A DNA stretch of 64,000 nt from Pseudomonas sp. G.S.17 (GCF_038096165.1 NZ_CP151076.1:4523501-4587500); one strand, 5' to 3'; numbered from the stretch's first letter, positions 19,501 to 28,422 are shown. Notes: generated by a model from the letters alone, not told the origin. A program made the numbers and translations.

Positions 19501-22500
19501 TGGCTGCCGGCGATTTCCCGCGCCAGCACCGCCACATCGCGCACGCCGGTCTGCTGCATGAGCTGCGCTTCGATTTCGCCCAGCTCAATGCGGAAACCGC
19601 GAATCTTGACCTGATGATCGATGCGTCCCAGATATTCGATCACCCCGTCCGGGCGATAACGCGCCAGGTCGCCAGTGCGATACAAGCGCTCGCCCGCCTT
19701 GCCGAATGGATCAGGCAGGAAGCGCTCGGCGGTCAAACCCGGACGCTGGAAATAACCCCGCGCCAGCCCGCTGCCCGCAATCAACAGCTCGCCTGCCACA
19801 CCGACCGGCGCCAGCTCGCCGTTGGCCGCGAGGATATACAGCGCGGTGTTGTCGATGGCGGTGCCCAGCCACGGCTGCGGATCTTCGCCGAGCAACGGAT
19901 GTTGCGCTGACCAGACGGTGGTTTCGGTCGGCCCATACAAATTCCACACCTCGCCCAACCCGGCCATGCGCAACGCCAGCTCATCGGCCAGGGCCTCGCC
20001 GCCACAGAGTAATTTTCGACCGCGTAAGGCGCTGGCCTGCGGGCTGTCCAGCACCATGCGCCAGGTTGACGGTGTGGCTTGCAGCGCAGTGACTTTCTGA
20101 TCGGCAACGATGTTGAGGATGCCGTCCGCGTCCATGGTCGTGTCTTTATCCACCAGCACCACGCGGGCACCGACGATCAGCGGCAGGTAAATCTCCAGGC
20201 CGAAAATGTCGAAGGAAAACGTCGTCAGGGACAGCATGCGATCCTCGGCTGTCAGGCCGGGTTTTTTCGCCATGCTCCACAGGAAATTGCTCAGCGCGCC
20301 ATGAGGCACCATTACGCCCTTGGGCTTGCCGGTGGAACCCGAGGTGTAGATGGCGTAAGCCAGGTTTTCCGGGGCGCAACGTTGCGGCGGATTGACGGCA
20401 TTGGGTGGGTTATCAGCCAGTTCGACGATCAGCGTTTCGACATCAGCCGGGATCGGCAGCTGCGCCAGTAAATGACGCTGGGTCAGCAGCAGCTTCAAGC
20501 CGCTGTCCTGCACCATGTACGCCAGCCGTTCCTCTGGATAGGCCGGGTCCAACGGCACATACGCCGCGCCCGCCTTGAGGATCGCCAACAGACCGACGAT
20601 CATTTCCAGACCACGCTCCACCGCGATGCCCACTCGTGCATCCGGCCCGACACCGCGTGCAATCAAGGCGTGCGCCAGCTGATTGGCCTGGACGTTGAGC
20701 TGTTGATAACTCATTTTCTGGGCGCCAAACACCAGCGCCACAGCGTCGGGCGTGCGCTGGGCCTGTTGCTCGATCAATTGCGGCACCGGCGTGGGCGCAA
20801 CATCCGTGAATGGCGGATTGAGCGCGAGAATGGCCCGAGCTTCGTCCGCAGCCAGCATCGCCAGCTCACCGACGGCCAATTGTGGCTGCTCAAGCATACC
20901 CAGCAACAGCGCCGACAAATGCCGACTCAACTGTTCGACGCTGGCTTGGGTAAAGTGCCGCAGGTCATAGCTGAAATGCACATCCAGAGTCGCACCCAGG
21001 CCTACCGCCAATGTCAGCGGGTAATGGGTTTGTTCATGATTGAGCAGCTCGCCGAACTGCAAACCCTGCGGCGCGCTGCTTTTCAGCACTTCAGCGACCG
21101 GATAGTTTTCGAAGACCATGATCGTGTCGAACAGCGCCGCGCCGCCCTGCCCGGCCCAGCGCTGGATATCGAACAACGGCGTATGTTCGTGCTCGCGCAA
21201 CGCCAGGTTCTGCGTCTGCACCGTTTGCAGCCATTGGCTGACAGGCTGCTCACTGCGCGGGCTGGCGATCACCGGCAAGGTGTTGATGAACAGGCCGATG
21301 TGCTGCTCGATGCCGTCGATGTCCGCCGGACGTCCGGCAACTGTGGCGCCGAAGGTAACGCAGTCCTGGCCGGTATAACGCTGCAACAGCAGCAGCCACG
21401 CCGCCTGAAGCAGCGTGTTGACGGTGACTTTTTGCTGGCGGGCAAACTCGCTCAAGCGTTGGCTCTGGCCGACGTCGAAGCGCTGGTAAAGGTCGCCGTA
21501 GCCCTTGGTTTGTAAACCAGTGGCTGCGGTTATGGCCGGCGCCAGCAAAGTAGGTTCCTGCAAGACGGCAAGCTGCTCGGTCCAGAATCCCTGGCTGAGT
21601 CCGGCATCCTGAACTTGCAGCCAGTCGATGTAATCCCGATAACGCCCGACCTGCCGCTGCGGCGCTTGTCCTTGATAGCGCTGCAAGACCTCGCCCAACA
21701 GCTGCGAATTACTCCAGCCGTCCATGAGAATGTGGTGGCTGGTGTAAATCAGCTCGTGGCGATCATCAGCGGTGCGCACCAGCAACAGGCGCAGCAAGGG
21801 CGCCTGGGTGAGATCGAAGCCCCGGTCGCGTTCGGCCTGGGCCAGGGTTTGCAATGCGGCATGTGGGTCGGCCTGATCACGCCAGTCCAGCACGTTGAAT
21901 GGCACCTCGATGTTCCTGAAGACCACCTGAAGCGGCTGCTCCAGTTCAAGGTTGTCCGGACTTACGCCATCGGGGACAAGTCCCCTCCTACCCGGACTCG
22001 CACAGATTCGGTAGGACCGGACTTGTCCGGGAAGGCGTTGATTCAGGCAGATTGAGCCGGGGCATCCAACGCCATCGGGGACAAGTCCCCTCCTGCCGGG
22101 TTTTGCACAAATCTGGGCTTGTCCGGGAGCTTCGACAATGAACCCGCTGCGCAGGACATCGTGACAATCCACAGCCGCCTGCCATGCCGCGCGGAAGCGC
22201 TGGGTATCCAGCCCGCCAATCGACAGCCGAATCTGATTGATGTAATCACCGCCGCTCTGCTCCAGCAGGCTATGGAACAGCATGCCTTGCTGCATGGGCG
22301 CCAGTGGATAAATATCCTCGACGTCACTGACCGTCAGTGTCAGGCCATCCAGTTGTTTTTGGCTCAGGCGCGCCAACGGAAAATCCGAAGGCGTCATTCC
22401 CTGATTGACGCTGGCCGTGCAGTGCTCGATCAGCGCCGTCAGTTCACGGGCGTAGTCATCCACCAGACGCTGAATGGTTGAGTCATGGAACATTTCGTGA

Positions 22501-25500
22501 CTGAAATTCCAGTCCAGCTGCAATTCCCCGCCGGACACCTGACCTTCGATGCTGAGCCAGTTGGCCAGCGGCGCTTGATCGCTTTGCCCAGAGCCGCTGC
22601 CTTCCCTGGCAGGCATGAACGACGCGCCCTCGTCGAACTGCTGATCGAACTGGCCCAAGTAGTTGAAGGTGATGCGCGGTTGCGGCGCATCTGCCAGAGA
22701 CGGACTGCGCGCCAGATAACGCAGCACGCCATAACCGACGCCTTTATTCGGCACGCCACGCAATTGCTCTTTGATGGCCTTGATCGAATCGCCGAGATCG
22801 GCCGCAGGCAGCAGACGCAGCGGATACAGGCTGGTAAACCAGCCAACGCTGCGGGTCAGGTCGATGTCGTCGAACAGCTGCTCCCGGCCATGGCCTTCCA
22901 GTTGAATCAGGGTCGAGGCGTGGCCGGTCCAGTTGCAGATCACCCGGCTCAAAACAGTCAGCAGCAAATCGTTGACCTGGGTGCGATACGCCGCCGGAGC
23001 CTGTTGCAGCAATTGCCGGGTGCGCTGCTGGTCCAGACGCAGGCTGATGCGCCGCGCCACGGCATTGGTCTGGCCGCCGTGCGGATTGTCGCAAGGCAGG
23101 TCCGGCGCCGCCTGTTGCAGCTGTGCCTGCCAATACGGCAGCTCAGCCTGCAGCGCCGGGCTTGAGGCGTATTCGGCAAGCCGCGCCGCCCACTGTTGAT
23201 AGGCGCTGGTTTTGTACGCCGCAGGCAGCTCCTGCCCGGCTTGCGCCTGGGCATAAGCCTGCTGCAGATCCTCAAGCAAAACGCGCCAGGAAACCCCATC
23301 CACCACCAAATGGTGGATCACCAGCAGTAAACGCTGACTGCCATCGGCCATGTCCACCAGCAGCGCGCGCAATAACGGGCCTTGGCTCAGGTTCAGGCTG
23401 GCCTGCGCATCGTTGCAGAGTTCACGCAGTTGCTCGTCGCCAGTTGCCGCACGTTGCCAGAGTTCCACGGGCTGCGCTTCGGCATGCCACTGCTGCCAGT
23501 CCTGCGCAGCGTTGAGGGTGAAACGCAGGCGCAGCGCATCGTGCTGTTGAGTGAGCCAGTCCAGCGCGCGCTGCAACGCCGGTCTATCCACCGTTTGTTG
23601 GGGCGTCAGCAAAACCGCCTGATTCCAGTGCTGACGTTCCGGGATGGGCTGCTGGAAAAACCACTGCTGAATCGGCGTCAGCAATGCCGGACCGGTCACC
23701 GGCTGCTGAGTGAGCAACAGCGGTGTGTCTTCGCGGGCGACTTCGGCAAGGCTGCGCAGGGTTTGATACTGGAACAGATCCCGTGGCGTCAGCGTCAGAC
23801 CGGCCTGCCGCGCGCGGCTGACCACCTGAATCGAGACAATGGAATCACCGCCCAACTCAAAGAAATTGTCGTCCAGCCCAACCTGAGTAACGTCCAGCAC
23901 TTGCTGCCAGATTTCCGCCAAGGCCCGCTCCTTGACGGTGCCGGGCGCGGTGAAGCGCTGGGCCTGAGCCGCATCCGGTTGCGGCAGCGCTTGGCGATCC
24001 AGCTTGCCGTTGGGCGTGGTCGGCAACTGGTCGAGCTGCACGAACAGATTCGGCACCATGTATTCCGGCAGCGTCAGCAGCACGTAATCCTTGAGCTGCT
24101 GATTGAGTGCCGCAGGATCTTCGGGCGCGACATCCGGCACGACGTACGCCAGCAAGGTCTTGCCGTCGTGAACCAGCACCACCGCGTCCTTGATCCGCGC
24201 ATGGCTGAGCAAGCGCGCTTCGATCTCGCCCAGTTCGATACGAAAACCACGCAACTTCACTTGATGATCAATGCGCCCGACGTACTCGATCACGCCATCC
24301 GGGCGATAACGGGTCAGGTCGCCGGTGCGATACAGACGCTCGCCGTTTGCGGCGAACGGATCAGGCACGAACCGTTCCGCCGTAAGCCCTGGGCGCTCAA
24401 GATAGCCTCGGGTAATCCCGGCGCCCGCCAGATACAACTCGGCGGCGACACCCACCGGGGCCGGTTGCAGATCGACGTCGAGCATGTAGCTGCGAGTGCC
24501 GCTCAAAGGTCGGCCAATATTGGCGCTGCCACCGACTTCGCGGCGGGTCCAGGTGGAATACGTGGTGTCTTCCGACGGGCCGTACAGATCGTAAACGTGC
24601 TCGATGGTCTGCTGTTGATACAGCGCCTCGACCAGCGATTGCTTGAGCGGCTCGCCGGCCAGATTGATGATCCGCACGCTGTCGGGAATCTCGCCGTTGC
24701 GCTGCAGCGCCGCGACCGCCGACGGCACGCTGTTGATCAGCCGCACCTGATTACGCGCTGGCAGTTGCGGCAATTCCAGCGCATTACGCGCCAGGATGAT
24801 GAAGCCACCGCTGGCCAGGGTGACGAAAATCTCCCAGACGGAAAGATCGAAGCACACCGACGTCGAGGCCAGTACGCCCTGCACATCCTCCCGGCTGTAA
24901 ACCTGCTGCGACCAATGGATCAGCGCCGCAACGTTGCCATGGGCAATCGCCACGCCTTTGGGTTTACCGGTCGAACCCGAAGTGTAAATCACATAGGCCA
25001 GGTTCTGCGCCGACACGCTCGATTGCGGCGCAACTTGGGGGTAATCCGCCAGCCATCCGGCATGATCGAGCAACACCACGGCCGCCTGAGTCTCCGGCAC
25101 CCCCCCCATGACCGCGCTTTCAGTCAGCAGGACCTGAGCCTGACTGTCGTGCAGCATGTAGGCGACGCGCTCGGCGGGGTATTCCAGGTCCAGCGGCACG
25201 TAAGTGCCACCGGCCTTGAGCACCGCCAGTAAGGCAACGATCAAGCCATCACTGCGCGCCATGGCCACACCAACCCGCACTTCCGGGTCAACGCCAAGCT
25301 CGATCAGTTTGTGTGCCAGCTGGTTGGCGCGAGTGTCGAGTTGCCGATACGTCAGGCGCTGCTCGCCGTGGATCAGCGCCACGCTGTCCGGCATCGCCGC
25401 GACCTGTTCAGCGATCAACTGGTGGATGCAGCGGCCCGGCTGTTGAACATCAGCCTTGGGATTCCAGGCATGGATCAGGGTTTGATATTCCTCCGGGTCG

Positions 25501-26963
25501 AGCATCGACAACTCGCCGATGCATTGCCGAGGATCGCTGACAATTGCCCGCAACAGGTTGGTCCAATGACGAGCCATCCGCGCGATGGTCGCGGGCTCGA
25601 ACAGATCGCTGGCATAGGTCAGCGCCGCTTGCAGCTTGCCAGCCTTTTCCCAGGTGTCGAGGGTCAGGTCGAACTGCGTGGTGCGGCCCTGATTTTCCAC
25701 CACCCCGAGGATCAGGCCGGAAGCCGTGGTGATCGAACTGATGTCGGCGACGTGCGGCTGATGGTTGTACATCACCTGAAACAAAGGCGTGTGGCTGAGG
25801 CTGCGTTCCAGCTTGAGCGCTTCGACCAGACGCTCGAACGGCAAGTCCTGATGCGCCTGGGCGCTGAGTGCGGTTTCCTTGATGCCTTGCAGCAAATCGC
25901 TGACGCGAGTCTGGCCGTCCAGCTGGCAGCGCAGGACCTGGGTATTGACGAAAAAGCCGATCAAACCCTCGATTTCGCTGCGATTGCGGTTGGCAATCGG
26001 CACGCCGACGCGAATATCGCGCTGGCCGCTGTAGCGATGCAGCAGCACATTGAACGAACCGAGCAACAGCATGAACAAAGTGACGTTGTGCTGCTGGGCC
26101 AGGCTGCGCAGCTGTTCGACCAGTTGCCCGTCCACGGCAAATTCGTGACGCACGCCGCGATAGCTGGCAACCGCAGGTCGGGAATGATCGGTGGGCAACT
26201 CCAGAAGAGGATGTTCGTCGCCCAGTTGCGCCTGCCAATATTCCAGCTGCCGCGCCTGCTCGCCCGCTTCCAGCCAGCGCCGCTGCCACAAGGCGTAATC
26301 GCTGTACTGGATCGGCAACTCGGCCATCTGCGCGGCGCGACCCAGCTGATGGGCGTCGTAGAAACGGGTGAACTCGTCGATCAATACGTTCATCGACCAA
26401 CCGTCGGAGACGATGTGGTGCAGGGTCAACAGCAGCACATGCTCCTGAGCATCGAGCTTGAGCAGTTTGACTCGCAGTAAAGGCCCGCGAGCCAGATCAA
26501 ACGGTTGGGTTGCTTGCTGCTGCGCCTGCTCCAGCACTCTGGCTTCGCGCTCGGCAGCGGGCAAATCGCTGAAGTCCTCACGCTCGATAACCAGCGCGGC
26601 GGCGCACGGCACCTGGCGCAGACTGTCATCGGCCTGACGTTCAAACACCGTGCGCAGGGTTTCGTGACGCTGGATCAGACTGGCGAACGCCTGCTCGCAG
26701 GCAGCTTCATCCAGCGGACCGGTCAGCCGCACCGCGCCCGGCAAGTTATACGCCGCTCCCTGCGGGTCCAGCTGCCAGAGAAACCACATGCGCTGCTGGG
26801 CGTAAGACAACGCATCGCGGTCTTCGGCCGCCACTCCCTGAGGGATCGGAAACACCGAAAAATCGATCCCTTCGCGGCGCAAACCATCGAGAAACAGCTG
26901 ACGTTTCTGCAACGGCAACTCGATGAAGCGGCGGGCGAGTTTCAGGGAGTCTTGTGCATTCAT
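16593..26963 (-). CDS. NRPS: C-A(Ala)-T-E-C-A(Gly)-T-C-TauD hydroxylase
   Basis: Giant NRPS of 3456 residues from ATG 26963 (25 codons inside the open frame). Approximate order: C with HHIVSDG (181); A with [12 protein letters not shown] (659), pocket D-L-W-N-N-A-L-T, the Ala code; T with ELGGDSI (1038); epimerase with HHLVVDG (1214); C with HHILMDG (1741); A (2206), pocket D-I-L-Q-L-G-L-V, the Gly code; T with ELGGHSL (2583); C with HHIISDG (2778); TauD/SyrP-like Fe(II)/2-oxoglutarate oxygenase with HNESAHQ (about 3221) and distal His in AAHARDPF. Predicted output is D-Ala-Gly, passed to the Asp carrier of the next protein. The second C domain carries a REP-derived in-frame insertion at about residues 1611-1671. 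No loading module: either another NRPS feeds it or the first C domain takes a starter. Confidence 0.9.
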   Translation of the reverse strand: MNAQDSLKLARRFIELPLQKRQLFLDGLRREGIDFSVFPIPQGVAAEDRDALSYAQQRMWFLWQLDPQGAAYNLPGAVRLTGPLDEAACEQAFASLIQRHETLRTVFERQADDSLRQVPCAAALVIEREDFSDLPAAEREARVLEQAQQQATQPFDLARGPLLRVKLLKLDAQEHVLLLTLHHIVSDGWSMNVLIDEFTRFYDAHQLGRAAQMAELPIQYSDYALWQRRWLEAGEQARQLEYWQAQLGDEHPLLELPTDHSRPAVASYRGVRHEFAVDGQLVEQLRSLAQQHNVTLFMLLLGSFNVLLHRYSGQRDIRVGVPIANRNRSEIEGLIGFFVNTQVLRCQLDGQTRVSDLLQGIKETALSAQAHQDLPFERLVEALKLERSLSHTPLFQVMYNHQPHVADISSITTASGLILGVVENQGRTTQFDLTLDTWEKAGKLQAALTYASDLFEPATIARMARHWTNLLRAIVSDPRQCIGELSMLDPEEYQTLIHAWNPKADVQQPGRCIHQLIAEQVAAMPDSVALIHGEQRLTYRQLDTRANQLAHKLIELGVDPEVRVGVAMARSDGLIVALLAVLKAGGTYVPLDLEYPAERVAYMLHDSQAQVLLTESAVMGGVPETQAAVVLLDHAGWLADYPQVAPQSSVSAQNLAYVIYTSGSTGKPKGVAIAHGNVAALIHWSQQVYSREDVQGVLASTSVCFDLSVWEIFVTLASGGFIILARNALELPQLPARNQVRLINSVPSAVAALQRNGEIPDSVRIINLAGEPLKQSLVEALYQQQTIEHVYDLYGPSEDTTYSTWTRREVGGSANIGRPLSGTRSYMLDVDLQPAPVGVAAELYLAGAGITRGYLERPGLTAERFVPDPFAANGERLYRTGDLTRYRPDGVIEYVGRIDHQVKLRGFRIELGEIEARLLSHARIKDAVVLVHDGKTLLAYVVPDVAPEDPAALNQQLKDYVLLTLPEYMVPNLFVQLDQLPTTPNGKLDRQALPQPDAAQAQRFTAPGTVKERALAEIWQQVLDVTQVGLDDNFFELGGDSIVSIQVVSRARQAGLTLTPRDLFQYQTLRSLAEVAREDTPLLLTQQPVTGPALLTPIQQWFFQQPIPERQHWNQAVLLTPQQTVDRPALQRALDWLTQQHDALRLRFTLNAAQDWQQWHAEAQPVELWQRAATGDEQLRELCNDAQASLNLSQGPLLRALLVDMADGSQRLLLVIHHLVVDGVSWRVLLEDLQQAYAQAQAGQELPAAYKTSAYQQWAARLAEYASSPALQAELPYWQAQLQQAAPDLPCDNPHGGQTNAVARRISLRLDQQRTRQLLQQAPAAYRTQVNDLLLTVLSRVICNWTGHASTLIQLEGHGREQLFDDIDLTRSVGWFTSLYPLRLLPAADLGDSIKAIKEQLRGVPNKGVGYGVLRYLARSPSLADAPQPRITFNYLGQFDQQFDEGASFMPAREGSGSGQSDQAPLANWLSIEGQVSGGELQLDWNFSHEMFHDSTIQRLVDDYARELTALIEHCTASVNQGMTPSDFPLARLSQKQLDGLTLTVSDVEDIYPLAPMQQGMLFHSLLEQSGGDYINQIRLSIGGLDTQRFRAAWQAAVDCHDVLRSGFIVEAPGQAQICAKPGRRGLVPDGVGCPGSICLNQRLPGQVRSYRICASPGRRGLVPDGVSPDNLELEQPLQVVFRNIEVPFNVLDWRDQADPHAALQTLAQAERDRGFDLTQAPLLRLLLVRTADDRHELIYTSHHILMDGWSNSQLLGEVLQRYQGQAPQRQVGRYRDYIDWLQVQDAGLSQGFWTEQLAVLQEPTLLAPAITAATGLQTKGYGDLYQRFDVGQSQRLSEFARQQKVTVNTLLQAAWLLLLQRYTGQDCVTFGATVAGRPADIDGIEQHIGLFINTLPVIASPRSEQPVSQWLQTVQTQNLALREHEHTPLFDIQRWAGQGGAALFDTIMVFENYPVAEVLKSSAPQGLQFGELLNHEQTHYPLTLAVGLGATLDVHFSYDLRHFTQASVEQLSRHLSALLLGMLEQPQLAVGELAMLAADEARAILALNPPFTDVAPTPVPQLIEQQAQRTPDAVALVFGAQKMSYQQLNVQANQLAHALIARGVGPDARVGIAVERGLEMIVGLLAILKAGAAYVPLDPAYPEERLAYMVQDSGLKLLLTQRHLLAQLPIPADVETLIVELADNPPNAVNPPQRCAPENLAYAIYTSGSTGKPKGVMVPHGALSNFLWSMAKKPGLTAEDRMLSLTTFSFDIFGLEIYLPLIVGARVVLVDKDTTMDADGILNIVADQKVTALQATPSTWRMVLDSPQASALRGRKLLCGGEALADELALRMAGLGEVWNLYGPTETTVWSAQHPLLGEDPQPWLGTAIDNTALYILAANGELAPVGVAGELLIAGSGLARGYFQRPGLTAERFLPDPFGKAGERLYRTGDLARYRPDGVIEYLGRIDHQVKIRGFRIELGEIEAQLMQQTGVRDVAVLAREIAGSQQLVAYVSGVNDREALKTGLKQRLPDYMVPTHWLFLERLPLTPNGKLDRKALPTPDANEAAQRYVAPQTALEQRIASVWQDVLKLERVGLSDNFFELGGHSLLATQVVARLKQQLALPVGLRDLFAEPQLQAFAERLAGQADVAPGNTLALVAAGEQSAAPLSLAQRRLWVAEQFGSGSGAYGMPLALRLRGALNIESLRASLAAVIQRHEILRTAYLANDEGDPIALVSAQIALDMPLLDISQLSPVEQQTRVALAVTDNTRLPISLEQAPLLRAQVLRVSATEHVLLYSMHHIISDGWSMAVLVNELVQNYAALEQGVLSALQPLPVQYSDYARWQLALESSGALREQAGYWQQTLAGSSGLLPLHLDFPRPAAASYAGANLQFSLPPSLSDALNRVAQRAGVTLYSTLLAAFQVLLHQCTDADDLLVGADVAGRQQPELEGLIGFFVNILPLRSRFTADQPFSAFLAATQETALSAFEHQDLPLDMIVEAAGTARHKGVNPLIQVLFVMNNLPLHSAGIQGIAVEVLPDPGGYSKFDMALFIDQSASQLQGTWQFASDLFKPERIQHLLDSWLEILQLIVRDPDIRLRDINVPTHIAAKPVATEAASPARSKADKLGSFLKKPNKTASAAPLFRESLIVPGQPFPLLVEPTDPGLDLIEWVKANRPLIEQKLAHHAGILFRGFQLRDIQDFEAFAEAVQPGLYGQYGDLPKKEGGKNTYRSTPYPEKKMILFHNESAHQDRWPRKQLFFCEQPSPVGGATPVVDCRLMYRSLPVALREKFESKGLLYVRTFADKLDVSWQHFFKTDNRAEVEARCQLAGIQWEWLDHDELQIRTPCPAIIEHPITGEKSFFNQVQLHHIYCLDPDVRDDLLGLFGAQRMPRHVYYGDGSPIEDEVMRQLGELYEQCAVRFDWRKGDVILLDNMLAAHARDPFEGPRKIVVAMGEMVERSALHQTPKPVMEPQGTDA
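21957..22135. repeat. REP doublets duplicated in frame inside NRPS C domain
   Basis: GCCATCGGGGACAAGTCCCC occurs at 21967 and again at 22072, exactly 105 bp (35 codons) apart. Each copy is followed by an inverted arm of the form ACTTGTCCGGGA. The protein reads GRRGLVPDGV twice. The reading frame stays open through the whole element. The same REP family lies between genes at 48552-48654. Confidence 0.85.
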
Positions 26964-27020
26964 CAGCAGGCATCCGTCCAAAGAAGAGTGGGAGCCATGG
27001 GCTCGACCAGTCCTCAGAAA

Positions 27021-27044
27021 ACGGATGGCATGGGGCAAAAATTA
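27021..27044 (-). promoter_or_regulatory. Degenerate PvdS-type promoter upstream of the NRPS (weak)
   Basis: On the minus strand TAATT, 16 bp, CGT lies about 60 bp upstream of the NRPS start. The -35 element differs by one base from the PvdS consensus TAAAT. It is supported mainly by the exact match on the divergent gene. Confidence 0.35.
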
Positions 27045-27061
27045 GCGCGTGCCCATTTCCT

Positions 27062-27151
27062 GTGGGAGCGAGCTTGCTCGCGAAGCGGTCGGTGCCGCCA
27101 CCACATGCCTTGGGCCTGAAATATTGCCTTCGCGAGCAAGCTCGCTCCCAC
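27062..27151. repeat. REPIN in the divergent NRPS/cupin promoter region
   Basis: Arms GTGGGAGCGAGCTTGCTCGC (27062 on) and GCGAGCAAGCTCGCTCCCAC (ending 27151). Same family as the elements at 128 and inside pvdL. It lies between the two divergent promoters. Confidence 0.9.
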
Positions 27152-27189
27152 GAAGTTCTGTGTTGCCCGTGGCATACGGCCCACTCCAA

Positions 27190-27213
27190 TAAATTTCCCG
27201 GCCGCTCACTCGT
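27190..27213 (+). promoter_or_regulatory. PvdS (iron-starvation sigma) promoter of the SCP2-cupin gene
   Basis: TAAAT at 27190-27194, 16 bp, CGT at 27211-27213: an exact match to the PvdS -35/-10 pattern with the preferred spacing. It ends 27 bp before the GTG start at 27241, as expected for a short leader. Confidence 0.7.
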
Positions 27214-27240
27214 TCCCCCTTCAAGCCCAAACCAACAAGA

Positions 27241-28383
27241 GTGAGCGCCGTGGATCTGCAACCCGTCCTGTCAAAGTTGTTCGTCAATGCCGGCTCGGTC
27301 GGTATCGAAGGCGTCTTTCAGTTCATCTTCGGTGCCGAGCTGGCGATCTGGTCCGATGTGCAGGCGCGCACCGTGACCGAAACCGGCCGCCACGCGCGAC
27401 CGGACGTGACCATTGAAGTCAGCAAGACTGATTTTCTCGGCATCATGAGCGGCGTCGCCAATGTCGAAGAACTGTTTGCCAGCGGACGCTTGAAGATCGG
27501 CGGCAATATGGGGCTGGCGACGTTGCTGCCGCAAATCATCGACAGCGCCCGACGCGGCACCGTCAAGCAGGAAAAAGTCGACATCAACCAGCGCTACCCG
27601 ACCCCGCCGCGTTTCAGCGAACGCGTCTCGGCCAGCCTGCCAACCCAGGTCAGCGTCGAAAGACGACCGCGCAGCGCAGTGACGGTCAGTGAATTCAGGA
27701 ACCACTATTTGCTCGAAGGCATTCCGCTGATCATCAGCGACGCCCTGCAAGACTGGCCGCTGCTCAACATGAGTCGCGAACAATCCCTGAGCCATTTCGC
27801 CGAATTGCAGGGCATCACCCGTCACGGCGACTACGTGAAGAAAACCTTCTCCACCGACCGCGACTTCCGTTCCACGTCCATGGCCGACTTCATCGCCTCG
27901 CTGGAAAAACCCGCCAGCAAAGGCGCCGATGGCCAGCCGCCGGCGTACATGGGCAACAACATCCTGCCTGCGCAATTACTGGCGCAAATCAAGTACCCGC
28001 CCTACTTCGAGCAATCGCTGTACATCGCCCCGCGCATCTGGATCGGCCCCAAAGGCACGCTGACCCCGTTGCATCGGGACGACACCGACAACCTGTTCGC
28101 CCAGGTCTGGGGCCAGAAATCCTTCATCCTCGCCGCGCCCCATCACCGTGAAGCGCTGGGTACCTGGTCGACCTCCCCCAAAGGCGGCCTGGACGGCTGC
28201 GATTTCAACCCCGACACCCCCGACTACCAACGCTTCCCCACCGCCCGCGACGTAACCTTCCTGCGCATCACCCTGCAAGCCGGCGACCTGCTGTTCCTGC
28301 CCGAAGGCTGGTTTCATCAGGTGGAATCAATTACCACGTCGCTGTCGGTGAACTTCTGGGTGAATTCGGGGCGGGGTTGGTAG
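27241..28383 (+). CDS. SCP2-domain plus JmjC/cupin-8 oxygenase
   Basis: A 380-residue protein with two parts. Residues 1-115 look like an SCP2 (sterol-carrier) fold: DVTIEVSKTDFLGIMSG and FASGRLKIGGNMGLATLLP. Residues 125-380 are a cupin-8/JmjC Fe(II)/2-oxoglutarate oxygenase with LTPLHRDDTDNLFAQVWG (His278, Asp280) and the distal ligand in LPEGWFHQVES (His359). Start GTG 27241; a GTG three codons later is possible. It is divergent from the NRPS and has its own exact PvdS-type promoter, so it is probably a tailoring hydroxylase of that pathway. Its substrate is unknown; the TauD domain already explains the expected beta-hydroxy-Asp. Confidence 0.82.
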   Translation: MSAVDLQPVLSKLFVNAGSVGIEGVFQFIFGAELAIWSDVQARTVTETGRHARPDVTIEVSKTDFLGIMSGVANVEELFASGRLKIGGNMGLATLLPQIIDSARRGTVKQEKVDINQRYPTPPRFSERVSASLPTQVSVERRPRSAVTVSEFRNHYLLEGIPLIISDALQDWPLLNMSREQSLSHFAELQGITRHGDYVKKTFSTDRDFRSTSMADFIASLEKPASKGADGQPPAYMGNNILPAQLLAQIKYPPYFEQSLYIAPRIWIGPKGTLTPLHRDDTDNLFAQVWGQKSFILAAPHHREALGTWSTSPKGGLDGCDFNPDTPDYQRFPTARDVTFLRITLQAGDLLFLPEGWFHQVESITTSLSVNFWVNSGRGW

Positions 28384-28422
28384 CGCATAGATGAACTCCT
28401 TAGTACGGAAGCCTGACAGTAA

